The notes: generated from the sequence alone by a model not told the origin. Positions 41,024-51,544 are shown, counted from the first letter of the stretch. The stretch: 64,000 nucleotides of DNA from Ascoidea asiatica (GCA_001600695.1 BCKQ01000002.1:62001-126000), one strand, 5' to 3'. A program made the numbers and translations.

Positions 41024-44017
41024 TTATTTCTTGAGTTCATTATTATTATTTATTTGCTTTTCTTCCAAGTTTCCTAGAAAACCAGATATTAATTTAGATC
41101 CTTCTTGTAACCAAAACTCTTTGAAAATTTCAGATTCTTTATTGAAAGAACCGCTTGGGTGTTTATGAGACAAAAATAGATTTTCTATTTTTCCATTTTT
41201 GTTTAAGGACTTTATTGTGTTCTCACTATAATTTTCAATTTTCATAGTTTGAGGATTAATTCCATTTGTAGGTAAGTCGAACCCAATTTTTTGAAATATA
41301 TAGAAATTTTTTTTAGAATAATCAATTAAAATTTCTAAAGCAGAATAACCATTCTTTAATAACTGCAAAATAACCCACTTGAAAACAGAATATTCTTTTT
41401 TTTTTAAAGCAGCGTCTCCAATTGTTTTAAGGGCGATAATTTTCACCTTCTCTGGTATAAATAATTTTATTTTTTCCAATTTACTCAAATCATTTATCCT
41501 ATAATCAATGTCCATGAAATTTTTTTCAAGCGTTGAATTAGAATTGGAAGTGATAGGATAATCCTTTTCTCTAAACCTTTCTATTAAAAAGCTATTTTCG
41601 TCTTTTTTCCGCAAATTTATTTGCCTTATTTTCCATTCATCTGGCGAGCATGCGATATAATATTCTGGTATTATTTCCATATTATGTTTAGCTTTGTCTA
41701 AAATCTTTTCCGAATGCTTATAAATGGTTTTCAATAATTGTGACCCAAAATTTCTACTTAAAAACTTTAGATAAATTAAAGAAAAATAAGCAAGATCTTT
41801 TCTTATATCTCTTCGCTTTTTATAATAACAAAAAGTGATCATTTTGTTAATTGAAGTCTTATAGAAAGGCTGATATGATTTAATTAAATTTTTATCCACT
41901 AAATAATTTAATATAGAGGTATATGCGCTTCTAGCGAGCAACGGGTCAACACTTTCAAGTAAAGAAATTGCTTTAAGATATTTATTTTCCTTTAAAAGAG
42001 ATATAATAATTAAATTGAACTCACGAGCTTTCAAAGTCTTATAGTCTTTAAATATTTTTGTGAGGGCTTTTTCAGCTGCTTCTTGATTTCCAGTTTCAAG
42101 ATAAAATTTTAAAAGACTGAATAAAAAATTTCTATTAGTTTGAGATGTTGCTCCTGTTATTTTATCAGTAGATATTCTTTTCAATGTCCAATTAAAAAGT
42201 TTGAAATCGGAATGACTAGAACAATATTCTACAACAGTATGAATAATTCTTATATTATTTAACAAGGAATCTGGAAGCGACCTTATTATTTTTAGAGATA
42301 GAGTATTGAAATTCTTGTTTTTGTTGAAGTATCTTATGATATTTACAATTAAATCAATATCATTTTTATTAAAACTAAATTTTGTGAAAAAAATGTTTCT
42401 GATTGACTTAAATATAAGGTAAACTGCAGCTGAATTATTATATTTGATATTTTCATAGATTAGATTATAGGACTGTATCATTAAAATTTTATATTCACCT
42501 GAGTAATTGAATTTTTCCAATTCTTCAGTTGAATAAAAATTAGAGGACTTTTCAAACGAATTTTTGTACTTATCAGTTAGCTCTTCATTGAGATTGTTGA
42601 ATACTAAGGCGAAAATTTTATTAGATATATATGGTTGAGATTTTATAAGATCATGATCAGTAAGGGAGTTTGTAGAAAACCTAGTAGAATTAGACGAGAA
42701 AGAATCTACCTGTTGAGCTTTGTCCATGATTAGTAATGATTGCTTTTTAGTTAATTTAATGTTGAAAATTCTTATAAGTTTGATGATTATATCAAGCTGT
42801 AACTCATTTTGGACCGGATCATGAATTAATAAGGAATTAAATAATATTGTCAAGGTTGATTGTGATATTATTGATGCAGGGCTCGGTATGGTACAAGATG
42901 TTTTGCCATCATTGACTTTAGTTGATATGACATCAAGATAATCTTTGTGATAATATTTTAAAAAATCAAAGCACAACCCTGCTGCTAGAGTTAGTCTACT
43001 CTCAATTATTGCTAACCCAATTAAAAAATTTAAAAAAAAAATTTGTGTTAAAAGTTTATTTGTATGAGCTTGAATATATGCATTCTCTATCACTTGAAGT
43101 ATAATTTTTTGATTCTGAGCTCTTGAATTATAATTAAAGACTGATAAAGGAGTAGTTTTATCAGCTAATTTTATGATATTTATATCATCATTACTGGCAT
43201 CATTATTAAAATGTTTCATTGAATTATAATTACTATTTTCAGTATTAAGGTTATGATTAGATAAAATATTATAGAGAGAATTTAAATTAATGTCACTATA
43301 TTTAATAAGATTAAGTAATAATAATTGAGTATGAACAAACGTATAATTCTTAATGCTATAAGAAAAAATATAAAAACAAATAGTTTTAATATTAGAGTTT
43401 GAAGAAAAATTTAGAGCAAGATAGATTGAAAATATATTCTGGAAATAATTATCATCCATTTTTTTATCTTTCAAATACTTAGATAGGTCAAGCATCACAT
43501 CATTTGAATAGTCGTAAACATTTGTAAAGTGATGAATAAAAACTCTCGGATTATAAATTTCATGAATTTTTTTTAAAAGAATTTTCTTCAATTGTAATTT
43601 CTGAAAATTTGAGAATTTTGAATTATTTATCTTAGAATTGATATTTGAACTTAACTTTAAATCGGGATTTATTTCTAACATATCATTATAATTCTGAATT
43701 ACGATATCTATTTTTTTCAATTTTGAAAATAGTATACCTATAAACCTATACCTTTTTCTTGTAGAGTTTTTTTTATTTAAAAATTTGAATGCCGAAGAAG
43801 AATTATTGGAAATAGATTCAACTTTTTCTTTGCTTGAATAAAATACTTTGAAATCAATTGAAGGAAGATGAAAATCAAGATTCGATAGCTGAATAGAATT
43901 GTTGAACATATTAGACTGAAAAGAGGAATTAAATTTGAATGAATTATTTTTTTTTTGACATAAAAAGGAATACCCTCGTTTTATCCCCATTTTCAATATT
44001 CTATTAGTATTTTTCAT
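41024..44017 (-). CDS. Large helical, probably mitochondrial protein (PPR/TPR-like), unidentified
   Basis: 997 residues, complete from the ATG at 44017. The N-terminus (MKNTNRILKMGIKRGYSFL...) is basic, hydroxylated and free of acidic residues for about 40 positions, a typical mitochondrial presequence. The rest is helical, with repeated pairs resembling degenerate pentatricopeptide units, for example FLFSLLKFYLETGNQEAAEKALTKIF (about 630-655) and FNLIIISLLKENKYLKAISLLESVDP just after it. Proteins of this type in yeasts include mRNA-specific mitochondrial translation activators and RNA-stability factors; the length is near that of Pet309. I cannot assign an orthologue: such proteins diverge fast and only the architecture is visible here. 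Confidence 0.7.
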   Translation of the reverse strand: MKNTNRILKMGIKRGYSFLCQKKNNSFKFNSSFQSNMFNNSIQLSNLDFHLPSIDFKVFYSSKEKVESISNNSSSAFKFLNKKNSTRKRYRFIGILFSKLKKIDIVIQNYNDMLEINPDLKLSSNINSKINNSKFSNFQKLQLKKILLKKIHEIYNPRVFIHHFTNVYDYSNDVMLDLSKYLKDKKMDDNYFQNIFSIYLALNFSSNSNIKTICFYIFSYSIKNYTFVHTQLLLLNLIKYSDINLNSLYNILSNHNLNTENSNYNSMKHFNNDASNDDINIIKLADKTTPLSVFNYNSRAQNQKIILQVIENAYIQAHTNKLLTQIFFLNFLIGLAIIESRLTLAAGLCFDFLKYYHKDYLDVISTKVNDGKTSCTIPSPASIISQSTLTILFNSLLIHDPVQNELQLDIIIKLIRIFNIKLTKKQSLLIMDKAQQVDSFSSNSTRFSTNSLTDHDLIKSQPYISNKIFALVFNNLNEELTDKYKNSFEKSSNFYSTEELEKFNYSGEYKILMIQSYNLIYENIKYNNSAAVYLIFKSIRNIFFTKFSFNKNDIDLIVNIIRYFNKNKNFNTLSLKIIRSLPDSLLNNIRIIHTVVEYCSSHSDFKLFNWTLKRISTDKITGATSQTNRNFLFSLLKFYLETGNQEAAEKALTKIFKDYKTLKAREFNLIIISLLKENKYLKAISLLESVDPLLARSAYTSILNYLVDKNLIKSYQPFYKTSINKMITFCYYKKRRDIRKDLAYFSLIYLKFLSRNFGSQLLKTIYKHSEKILDKAKHNMEIIPEYYIACSPDEWKIRQINLRKKDENSFLIERFREKDYPITSNSNSTLEKNFMDIDYRINDLSKLEKIKLFIPEKVKIIALKTIGDAALKKKEYSVFKWVILQLLKNGYSALEILIDYSKKNFYIFQKIGFDLPTNGINPQTMKIENYSENTIKSLNKNGKIENLFLSHKHPSGSFNKESEIFKEFWLQEGSKLISGFLGNLEEKQINNNNELKK

Positions 44018-44934
44018 ATTTTTTATAGTTTAAAATGAGGTTGTTATTGAACATTAATTGTATTTCTTAAGAATAGCATTTTCTTTTTAGGAGATGTCAA
44101 ACAAGCTTGAAAGCAATTCAGTCAACTGATCTAAGTTGTTGGGAATCCAAATAAAGTATTTCGATCACGATTAATTTTCACTGATGAATGTTAGTTAATA
44201 TCTATTAAATTTAAATCAGATCTTAAAGTTACTATTAGAGTAGTCTGTAGTGGTAGCAAATGATCATATTTTTATTTCACCCATTCAATGGTTTGAAACT
44301 TAACTTTTTCAAAAATTTAACGGTACTGAATAAAGCATTGAAAATCTGATTTTTACAATTGATCCGGATCCGGAAAACATTATTTTTAATGCGGAAAATC
44401 AATCAGTTATGAAGTAGTAAAGACCATATTTGTGGTACTTTTTTGGTTATCATTAAATCCTCATTGTTGGTAAAAACCCGAGTTGTGGGAGTGATCAGTA
44501 TTAAAAAATAACACAATAAAAAAGTGCGTGATGGCAGAACGCAAATTGTTGACGCTTTGACGCTGCTATGCTCCCAACAGCAGAAAGTGCATATGTTGGT
44601 TCTATTATTAGAATCCATACCGTTTACGTTAGCGTTAACGTTTCGAATAAAATACTGAAAAGTTACTGTACCGGTATGGAAAGCTTAAACTTGATATTTT
44701 AAAGAACATTTACTGATAATCTCGTTAATGATTTTAGTGATAATACTTTTAGTTTAAGTTATCTTACTAATTTAACTAAGCTATCTGTGATGAATTGACT
44801 AAATTTATTGATTTCAAGATCAAAGATCCAACTCAAAGCAATACTAATAATTATTGAAAGAAACACTTTTTATTGTAATCACTTCTTTATTTATTCGTTT
44901 AGCTATAATTAATGCTTTCCCAGAGACATGAAAT
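44018..44934. promoter_or_regulatory. Divergent promoter region upstream of RAX1
   Basis: 917 bp. A perfect palindrome CCGGATCCGG lies at 44365-44374. A GC-richer patch spans 44400-44650 and ends in a hexamer-like array (TTTACG TTAGCG TTAACG) at 44623-44640. A 71-codon minus-strand ORF at 44403-44618 has no family resemblance. The RAX1 leader contains a minimal upstream ORF, listed separately. Confidence 0.45.
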
Positions 44935-44942
44935 ATGAGTAG
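44928..44942 (+). promoter_or_regulatory. Minimal upstream ORF overlapping the RAX1 start
   Basis: An ATG at 44928 opens a four-codon frame (Met-Lys-Tyr-Glu-stop) that ends at 44942, 8 bases past the first base of the RAX1 ATG (44935). It has a G at -3; the RAX1 ATG has an A at -3. If the transcript starts upstream of 44928, ribosomes must leak past this ATG or back up from its stop to translate RAX1. Confidence 0.4.
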
Positions 44943-46383
44943 CATTAACTTAGAACTTCTTTCCTCAAATGTTCCAACTTCAAATGAGAGGTTAAATAGG
45001 TTGCCGACCTTATTTGAAGTTCTTAATCAGAAAACTCGTACTCCAGTGGATCTATGGTCTTTTTATATCTTTATGAGGGATAATCAACAAGCCGTTGATT
45101 ATTTGGATTTTTGGATTGATGTTGTTAGTCACCTAGCTCTTTGTAAGCAATATGTTAAAGGTTTAAGAGATAGTTTCCCTTTCCAATCTCAATTCCCTTT
45201 AACTTCAATCAATGAAAGTAAAGTTATTGATCCACATAGATCTGGAACAATTTTAACTGCTGCATCTCGAAAACAAAGGGCTTCCTTAAATTCTTCTGTT
45301 TTGTTAGAGGCTTTAGTAGATGGGGGGATTTTAGACTCAAATCCAAAAAGAGTTTCTTCTTTTTTAAGAGGAGAAGAAAGAATAAAAGTTAATAATTCTA
45401 CATTATCTTCTTATTTACATAGATTTTCATCTCTTCAATCAAGACAACCATCAATTAATTATCCAATTCTTCCTGAAATTGAAAAAGTTTATGAACGATA
45501 CTATTCTGATTCCAATTCCAATTCTGATTCAGCTGAAGCTCTAATTAAAGAATCTGTTTCAAATGATCACAATAATAACTCCAAAAGTGATACTAGTTCA
45601 GAAACCCCGATGAAAAATTTAAAACCAAAAAAAAATATGACAACAATATCTCCAGAAATTTTAGAGCAAATTCTTTCTGATGATGACGTTAAACTCACTA
45701 ATAATAAAGTAACTAGAGATGACTTAAGGCTATCTTCAAGAAGAATCTTATTAACTTATTTGATAGATAATTCAGAAAAAAAATTAATATTACCTGAAAG
45801 AATAATAAGATCCATACGTCATTCAATAGAAGTTCAAGGAAGGGATGATCCCGAAATTTTTGATGAAGCTAGAGATTATGTATTTCAAGCTATGGAACGG
45901 GAGGCATTTCCTAGTTTTCTAAAACATGCTGCTCTACATAATATAACTACAAAATCATATAATTTCAGACTTATAATAGGAACCATATTTGGATTCGGAG
46001 GCTTTTGGACTGGCTATACTTTGATATTTTTAGGTTATCTGCCTGCTCATTCAAGGCCTTTTGTTACCATACCATTTTCCTTTGCCTCATATTTTATATT
46101 AAGTGCAATATTTCATATTGATCCATTATTTGGTATTTTAAAATATTTTGAAGTTGCTAAACTTACTATCACGTATAATAACCATGATGAGATTAGAGAG
46201 GCGCATTATACCCCTCACACGATCAATGGATTTTGCTCAAGACATTTGGGTTTAATGAAGGTAGAGGAATATTATGTTGGAAAATTATTGCTAAAAAGAG
46301 CAATTTGGGTCTTAATATTGGTATGTTTTTTGGCTTCGGCTTTTTCAATTCTTTTTTCATTAGTGCCAGGGCATCGGCTATAA
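44935..46383 (+). CDS. RAX1: Rax1, RGS-like bud-site selection membrane protein
   Basis: 482 residues (S. cerevisiae Rax1 is 435). The N-terminal half is a divergent RGS domain: LPTLFEVLNQKTRTPVDLWSF, then FMRDNQQAVDYLDFWIDVVSHL, and after a polar insert AMEREAFPSFLKHA, the characteristic closing helix. Three transmembrane segments follow: IIGTIFGFGGFWTGYTLIFLGYL (about 348-370), VTIPFSFASYFILSAIFHI (about 377-395) and a C-terminal AIWVLILVCFLASAFSILFSLV (about 455-476). Rax1 forms a complex with Rax2 at bud and division sites and maintains bipolar budding. The polar insert inside the RGS domain (about 95-270) is larger than usual and Ser/Asn-rich. Confidence 0.88.
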   Translation: MSSINLELLSSNVPTSNERLNRLPTLFEVLNQKTRTPVDLWSFYIFMRDNQQAVDYLDFWIDVVSHLALCKQYVKGLRDSFPFQSQFPLTSINESKVIDPHRSGTILTAASRKQRASLNSSVLLEALVDGGILDSNPKRVSSFLRGEERIKVNNSTLSSYLHRFSSLQSRQPSINYPILPEIEKVYERYYSDSNSNSDSAEALIKESVSNDHNNNSKSDTSSETPMKNLKPKKNMTTISPEILEQILSDDDVKLTNNKVTRDDLRLSSRRILLTYLIDNSEKKLILPERIIRSIRHSIEVQGRDDPEIFDEARDYVFQAMEREAFPSFLKHAALHNITTKSYNFRLIIGTIFGFGGFWTGYTLIFLGYLPAHSRPFVTIPFSFASYFILSAIFHIDPLFGILKYFEVAKLTITYNNHDEIREAHYTPHTINGFCSRHLGLMKVEEYYVGKLLLKRAIWVLILVCFLASAFSILFSLVPGHRL

Positions 46384-46711
46384 AGACTTCATTCTTGATA
46401 TAATCTGGTTTTTCTTTCTCAAAAAAATCTTAATTTTAGCTATTTTTCCATTATTTTTTTACTTTTTGCATTACTTACTTTATAGGACATATTGGAATAC
46501 TGTTTATTATTTTTTTTAACTTGGATTTTCTTTTATATTTATTTTTGTGAGTTAATTTTTTCCTTTCAACATTTATCAATCGTATTTGTTTTTATTTTTT
46601 TTCGCCTTAGATTATTTCAACGTTAATCAAGAGATCAATATATTTCGATATAAAATGTGTTTATTTGAAAGTATTTATTTTCGTATAAGCCACTATATCT
46701 AATCATTATAA
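46384..46711. other. Intergenic region between convergent RAX1 and ACO2
   Basis: 328 bp, T-rich on the plus strand, serving as the 3' regions of both genes. No other feature seen. Confidence 0.45.
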
Positions 46712-49102
46712 TTAATTTCCAGCTCTTAATTCTCCTATATAATTAATTGCAGAACCAGCTTTGAAAAAATTAATTTGATCAGCAGACATTGTATGTTTAC
46801 AGCCTATTATAAAGTTTTCACCAGAAGGTTTAGTTATTTTAACTTGAATTATTCCACCATTATTTCCGTTTTTCGCAATCATATCTAATAAATTTATAGT
46901 CTCTAAAGAATCACCATGAGAAATTTTATCATAATCACTCTCATTTTTGAAAGTCAATGGTAATACTCCTTGTTTTTTCAAATTGGTTTCATGAATTCTA
47001 GCGAATGATTTAACAAGGATTATCTTCCCACCTAAAAATCTTGGTGACAAAGCAGCGTGCTCTCTTGCAGAACCTTCACCATAATTATGCTCTCCTACAA
47101 CACACCATGGTTTACCATCTGATTTCCATTTAATCATTAGACCTGGAATTGAATATTTTTTCCCATCAATATCATACGCAGTATTAACTTCTCCTGTTTC
47201 TTTGTTTACAGCGCCAATTAAAGTATTATTGGAGATATTTTCTAAATGTCCTTTATACTTAAGCCATACTCCCGCAGCAGAGATATGATCAGTTGTACAT
47301 TTACCTTCAATTTTCATTAAAACTCCTACCTTCAATTCCTTTTTATCCCATTTATCAAAAGGTGCTAATAATTGTAAACGATCTGATTCAGGAGAAACAG
47401 CAATAGAAATATTAGAGTTTGGAATTGGGTTAGCCACAGGGTAGAAATCTTTGTTACCCTTTGTAAATCCATTTTTAGGCAAGTCAACACCTTCAGGGTT
47501 TTGAAACTTGAATTGTTTACCATCATTTGTTTCTATTGAATCAGTTACGGGATTAAATCCCATTTCCCCTGAATAAATTGAAGCTGTAACAATTTCTGGA
47601 GATGTTAAAAAATTCATTGTATTTCTATTACCATCATTTCTAGCCTTGAAATTTCTATTAAATGAAGTGAAAATTGAGTTTGATTGAGAAGAAGTTTTAG
47701 GAATGTCTTCTCTATTCCACTGACCAATACAAGGGCCACAGGCATTTGCCAAGACTATGGCCCCATTTTTTTGAAATAGATCAATAACTCCATCTCTTTC
47801 TAATGTAGCTCTAATTTGTTCAGACCCAGGAGTAATGAAGAAAGGAATCTTTGGCTTCAAGCCAGCTTCAGCTGCTTGCGAAATTATTGACACAACCCTA
47901 GTCATATCCTGATAAGAAGAGTTAGTACATGATCCAATGAGACCTGCAGATATTTTTTCTGGCCATTGATTTTCTTTAGTTGCAGTTTTGAATTTACTAA
48001 CTGGAGTTGATAGATCAGGTGTAAACGGACCATTGATATGTGGCTCTAATTGATCTAGGTTAATCTCCACGATTTTATCATATTGAGCATCTTTATCAGG
48101 TTGTAAAAAGCCATACTCTTTATTTATTTGAGTAGCCAAGTCACCAATTGGACTTCTACCGGTTGCAGCTAAATAATCATAATGAGCAATCTCTTGATAT
48201 GGAAAAAGTGAAGTTGTTGCACCCATTTCAGCACCCATATTACATATTGTAGCCATACCTGTGCAAGATAATGTTTTAACACCTTCACCGAAATATTCAA
48301 TTATATGATTGGTACCACCTCTTACAGTTAAAAGACCAGTTAAATGAGTAATAATATCTTTTGGAGAAGACCAACCATTTAATTTTCCATTTAATTTAAC
48401 TCCGAGAATTTTTGGAGCTTTCAATTCCCACGGAGTTCCTGTTAAAGCATCTACAGCATCAGCACCTCCTACCCCAATTGCAATGGCTCCTAAACCACCC
48501 GCATTTGGAGTATGAGAATCTGTTCCTAACATCATTAAACCAGGAGCCGAGAAATTTTCCAAGACTATTTGATGAATTATACCAGAACCTGGAGTCCAAA
48601 ATTGTATACCATATTTTTCTCCACAACTTTTTAGAAAATCAAATACTTCTTTATTCGTTTCAATTGAAGATGGTAAATCTATATCAGCACCATCTTTTCC
48701 AACAATTAAATGATCACAATGAATTGAAGCGGGCACCATAGTTTTAGAGAGACCACATGTCATAAATTGTAAAAGAGCCATTTGTGCAGAAGCATCTTGC
48801 ATTGCAACTCTATCCGGATTTAATTTTAAATATTGTTCACCTCTAATTGAATTAAGATTACCATTGAAAGAAGAAAGTGAATCTTCAGGATCAACTAAAT
48901 GAGAGTATAAAATTTTTTCAGCAAGTGTTAATTTAGCTTCACCTAAAATTTTACGAACATTCTTCAAATTTTGAATTAATTTTGTATAAGGAGGTGTTCT
49001 TATTTTTAAATCATCTGGAATTTGTACATTATTAGAAACGGAAGCAAAGGATCTTCTATTTAAATGTTGAAAACCTCTTAATCTTATAGATCTGGAAATC
49101 AT
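46712..49102 (-). CDS. ACO2: Mitochondrial aconitase, Aco2 type
   Basis: 796 residues from the ATG at 49102; a TTG two codons upstream is in frame but is not needed. An Arg-rich presequence (MISRSIRLRGFQHLNRRSF) targets it to mitochondria. All aconitase blocks are intact: GTDSHTPNAGGLGA, GLIGSCTNSS and NACGPCIGQW, giving 4Fe-4S ligands Cys392, Cys455 and Cys458, plus GEHNYGEGSAREHAALSPR in the swivelling domain. Long identical stretches (for example NPDRVAMQDASAQMALLQFM and DHISAAGVWLKYKGHLENIS) put it with Aco2 rather than Aco1. In S. cerevisiae Aco2 contributes homoaconitase-type dehydration in lysine biosynthesis; whether that holds here is inferred. Confidence 0.94.
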   Translation of the reverse strand: MISRSIRLRGFQHLNRRSFASVSNNVQIPDDLKIRTPPYTKLIQNLKNVRKILGEAKLTLAEKILYSHLVDPEDSLSSFNGNLNSIRGEQYLKLNPDRVAMQDASAQMALLQFMTCGLSKTMVPASIHCDHLIVGKDGADIDLPSSIETNKEVFDFLKSCGEKYGIQFWTPGSGIIHQIVLENFSAPGLMMLGTDSHTPNAGGLGAIAIGVGGADAVDALTGTPWELKAPKILGVKLNGKLNGWSSPKDIITHLTGLLTVRGGTNHIIEYFGEGVKTLSCTGMATICNMGAEMGATTSLFPYQEIAHYDYLAATGRSPIGDLATQINKEYGFLQPDKDAQYDKIVEINLDQLEPHINGPFTPDLSTPVSKFKTATKENQWPEKISAGLIGSCTNSSYQDMTRVVSIISQAAEAGLKPKIPFFITPGSEQIRATLERDGVIDLFQKNGAIVLANACGPCIGQWNREDIPKTSSQSNSIFTSFNRNFKARNDGNRNTMNFLTSPEIVTASIYSGEMGFNPVTDSIETNDGKQFKFQNPEGVDLPKNGFTKGNKDFYPVANPIPNSNISIAVSPESDRLQLLAPFDKWDKKELKVGVLMKIEGKCTTDHISAAGVWLKYKGHLENISNNTLIGAVNKETGEVNTAYDIDGKKYSIPGLMIKWKSDGKPWCVVGEHNYGEGSAREHAALSPRFLGGKIILVKSFARIHETNLKKQGVLPLTFKNESDYDKISHGDSLETINLLDMIAKNGNNGGIIQVKITKPSGENFIIGCKHTMSADQINFFKAGSAINYIGELRAGN

Positions 49103-50170
49103 TTTCAATATTTTTATATAGGAATATTAAAATGTGATAAATTTTAGTAATTATAATGATCACTGAATCTTTAGGCTTCAATTTAATCAATCTAAAATTT
49201 CAACTTGATATTCCAAAAATAGGATAAACTTTAAAAGAAATATGGACTGGTAGACTGTTTGGGCATAATACTTTTTCAACAATTCTGGTCAATAATATTG
49301 ATTTTATTAGTCATTTCGGTATGAATGAAAAATTCGAAGTCAAAAAGGAAGTGAAAAATAAATATGAAGGCAACCACCCAAAACCCGTGATGTTTTCGGA
49401 GATAGCTGATTTGAATCATTTGAATAGTTGTTGATAAACTATTTTAGCTATTTTTCAAAATTAATGAATCTTTTTTGTTCAAGTAAAAGAGATTAATGGT
49501 ATTAGTAGGAATTCTTTGAGGTATTTGTATTTGAGAATAAATTATATTTGTAATTATGATATGCATTTTTGAAAAAGCAGAACAAGAAAAAAAATATTAG
49601 AGAAACTTATGAATTAAAAGATATCACTTATCCAAAGAACAAAGTATTCATATATAATTATTAATAAATAATTTTTAATATCTTCTATTTAAATGTAATA
49701 AAACCGTTTATTCAGGAAGTAGCTTTCGACTTCTCTTCAAAACTAGTTCGTTCAAAGAATGGCCTTCTTTTCGAGCAATTCTTTTCTCATACAAATAATA
49801 AGAAAGAACACCAACAGTGATTGAAAATATAGGATCAAGAGTTCTTCAAAGCAGGAAAATTAAAAACTCGTTAATATTCAGAACCTCGCGAAGAAAAAAA
49901 ATTAAAACAGAATGAAGAATCCATACCTTGAGATCATATAAGGATATGGAGGCATTGTTGTTGAAATTGCAATTGTTGTTGCTAATGTAATTATTATTTT
50001 TATTCCGAGTGTTATAATATTCGTGAAATTTAGACCTACTATAAGTGGCGATATTTTATTACTTCTATGGAGGGATAGGCATTGAAGTACTATCTTTCTC
50101 TTATTCTTGTTCTGTTGCATCATCTTCTACAACACTAATAATAATATCAATATTGCTAATTGGAGATTCA

Positions 50171-50244
50171 TACAGTCAAAGTCAAAAAATTTGCATCCGT
50201 TTCTATTTTAGAAGCGGATTTCAAATTTTTTGACCTTGACTGTA
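50171..50244. repeat. Near-perfect long hairpin (34/35-nt arms, 5-nt loop)
   Basis: Left arm 50171-50204 begins TACAGTCAAAGTCAAAAAAT. Right arm 50210-50244 is its reverse complement with two mismatched positions, one wobble-type difference and one extra base. The loop is ATTTT. A fold of this quality is not expected by chance in a single intergenic region. It may be a structured RNA, a cruciform or the remnant of a small inverted-repeat element. Confidence 0.8.
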
Positions 50245-50292
50245 TATTCTTTGACATGCTTTGCCATTAGGGAGTAGATCCGGACCGTATAT

Positions 50293-50298
50293 CACGTG
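50293..50298. promoter_or_regulatory. Cbf1-type E-box (ATCACGTG)
   Basis: CACGTG within ATCACGTG, matching the Cbf1 consensus RTCACRTG. It lies about 270 bp upstream of the CAP2 ATG and 50 bp from the hairpin at 50171-50244. Other CACGTG sites occur at 1162, 23956 and 35109. Confidence 0.4.
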
Positions 50299-50565
50299 TG
50301 TAATTTCTAACCTCTTGGAGTAACTGTAACGTAAGGGACTTTCAAAAATATTACTGTAATATTACGGTTGGTTCTTTTGAGAGATAAACTTAGAGCAGTA
50401 GCTAGTATCATTTCATTATTCTCTTGATCCAATTTCAGCTATTGTACATCTTTCAATATTTACTTTATTTGCTTCAGCTTTTGTGAATTGACAGACAATC
50501 AATTTCAATATTTAGCTTTCAATATCTATTACTATTAGTTTTTATATATCCTTATTAGTGCTACA

Positions 50566-51544
50566 ATGGTATGTTTATGTAATTTTCTGATTTTATTTTC
50601 ATTAATTAATATGTAAATTATTTAATAGTTCTTTGAACTAACATATAGTAAATTAATTAAATACGTTTAATTAGTCTGATGAAGCTTTTGATTCTTCTTT
50701 AGATTTATTGAAAAGATTGGATCCTAAAAATATTTCAGAAAATTTGATTAAAATTTGTCAAATTTCTCCATCATTATCAGAAGATCTATTATCATCTGTT
50801 GACGTTCCTTTAGAAGTCAAAAAATGTATAAAATCTGGAAAAGAATATTTAGCATGTGACTATAATAGAGACGGTGATTCTTATAGATCTCCTTGGTCAA
50901 ATGCATTTTATCCAAAATTACCTTTAGATGTAGAAGAAAATGCTCCAAAACCTTCCTCAGAATTACGTAAACTTGAAATTTTTGCTAATAAATCTTTTGA
51001 TATATATAGAGATTTATATTATGAGGGTGGAATTTCAAGCGTTTACCTTTGGGATCAAGATGATGAAGAAAATGAATCTGAATCAAATTCTGATTCAATT
51101 GGGGATTTTGCTGGTGCTATATTATTAAAAAAACAACTTGAATCTTCTTTAAGTTCTTGGGATAGTATTCACGTAGTTGAAGTGATACCTAAACATACTT
51201 CTGCAATTTATAAACTAACTTCAACTATTATATTAGATTTGCAAAATGATAATGATAATAATAGTAATAATAATAATGATGATGATACTGATCTCAAACT
51301 TAATTTAAGTGGAAATTTAACCAGGCAGACTGAAAGGGAAATGAATATCCATGATAACTCTTCTCATATATCAAATATAGGTACCCTTGTCGAAGATGTC
51401 GAATCAAAACTCAGAAATATGTTACAGGAAGTATATTTTGGTAAAACAAAAGATATTATTGGTGAATTAAGATCTCCTGGAAAAATTTCCGTTCTTAATG
51501 CTGAAAAGAAAGTTCATTCTGAAATGATCAAAGAACTAATGTGA
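50566..51544 (+). CDS. CAP2: F-actin capping protein subunit beta (intron after the start codon)
   Basis: 290 residues once spliced. Exon 1 is only the ATG at 50566-50568; exon 2 runs from 50675 to 51544. The joined N-terminus reads MSDEAFDSSLDLLKRLDP, matching the family start. Strong family blocks follow: DLLSSVDVPL, EYLACDYNRDGDSYRSPWSN, RKLEIFANKSFDIYRDLYYEGGI (with the next residues SSVYLWD), SWDSIHVVEV, LNLSGNLTRQTE and KLRNMLQEVYFGKTKDI. Cap2 with Cap1 caps the barbed ends of actin filaments in cortical patches. An Asn/Asp-rich loop (about residues 190-205) is an addition. Without the intron the frame would start at a non-ATG codon and lose the conserved first residues, so the splice model is well supported. 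Confidence 0.95.
50569..50674 (+). other. Spliceosomal intron in CAP2
   Basis: 106 bp. The 5' site is GTATGT, directly after the ATG. The branch point is AACTAAC (50636-50642; canonical TACTAAC). The 3' site is TTAG, ending at 50674. An earlier AG at 50647-50648 is only about 6 nt past the branch adenosine and would put a stop immediately after the ATG, so the splicing machinery must pass over it. Confidence 0.9.

Larger units (their letters stand above)
49103..50565. promoter_or_regulatory. Divergent ACO2/CAP2 intergenic region
   Basis: 1.46 kb. The ACO2 side is plain AT-rich promoter sequence. Overlapping short ORFs at 49902-50233 on both strands are not gene-like. A strong 34/35-nt hairpin lies at 50171-50244, and an ATCACGTG E-box at 50293-50298. 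A pyrimidine-rich leader runs up to the CAP2 ATG at 50566. Confidence 0.5.

Noticed and set aside
49902..50233. ORFs of 73 and 62 codons on opposite strands between ACO2 and CAP2
   Set aside because: They overlap each other and the hairpin; translations are low-complexity with no family resemblance.
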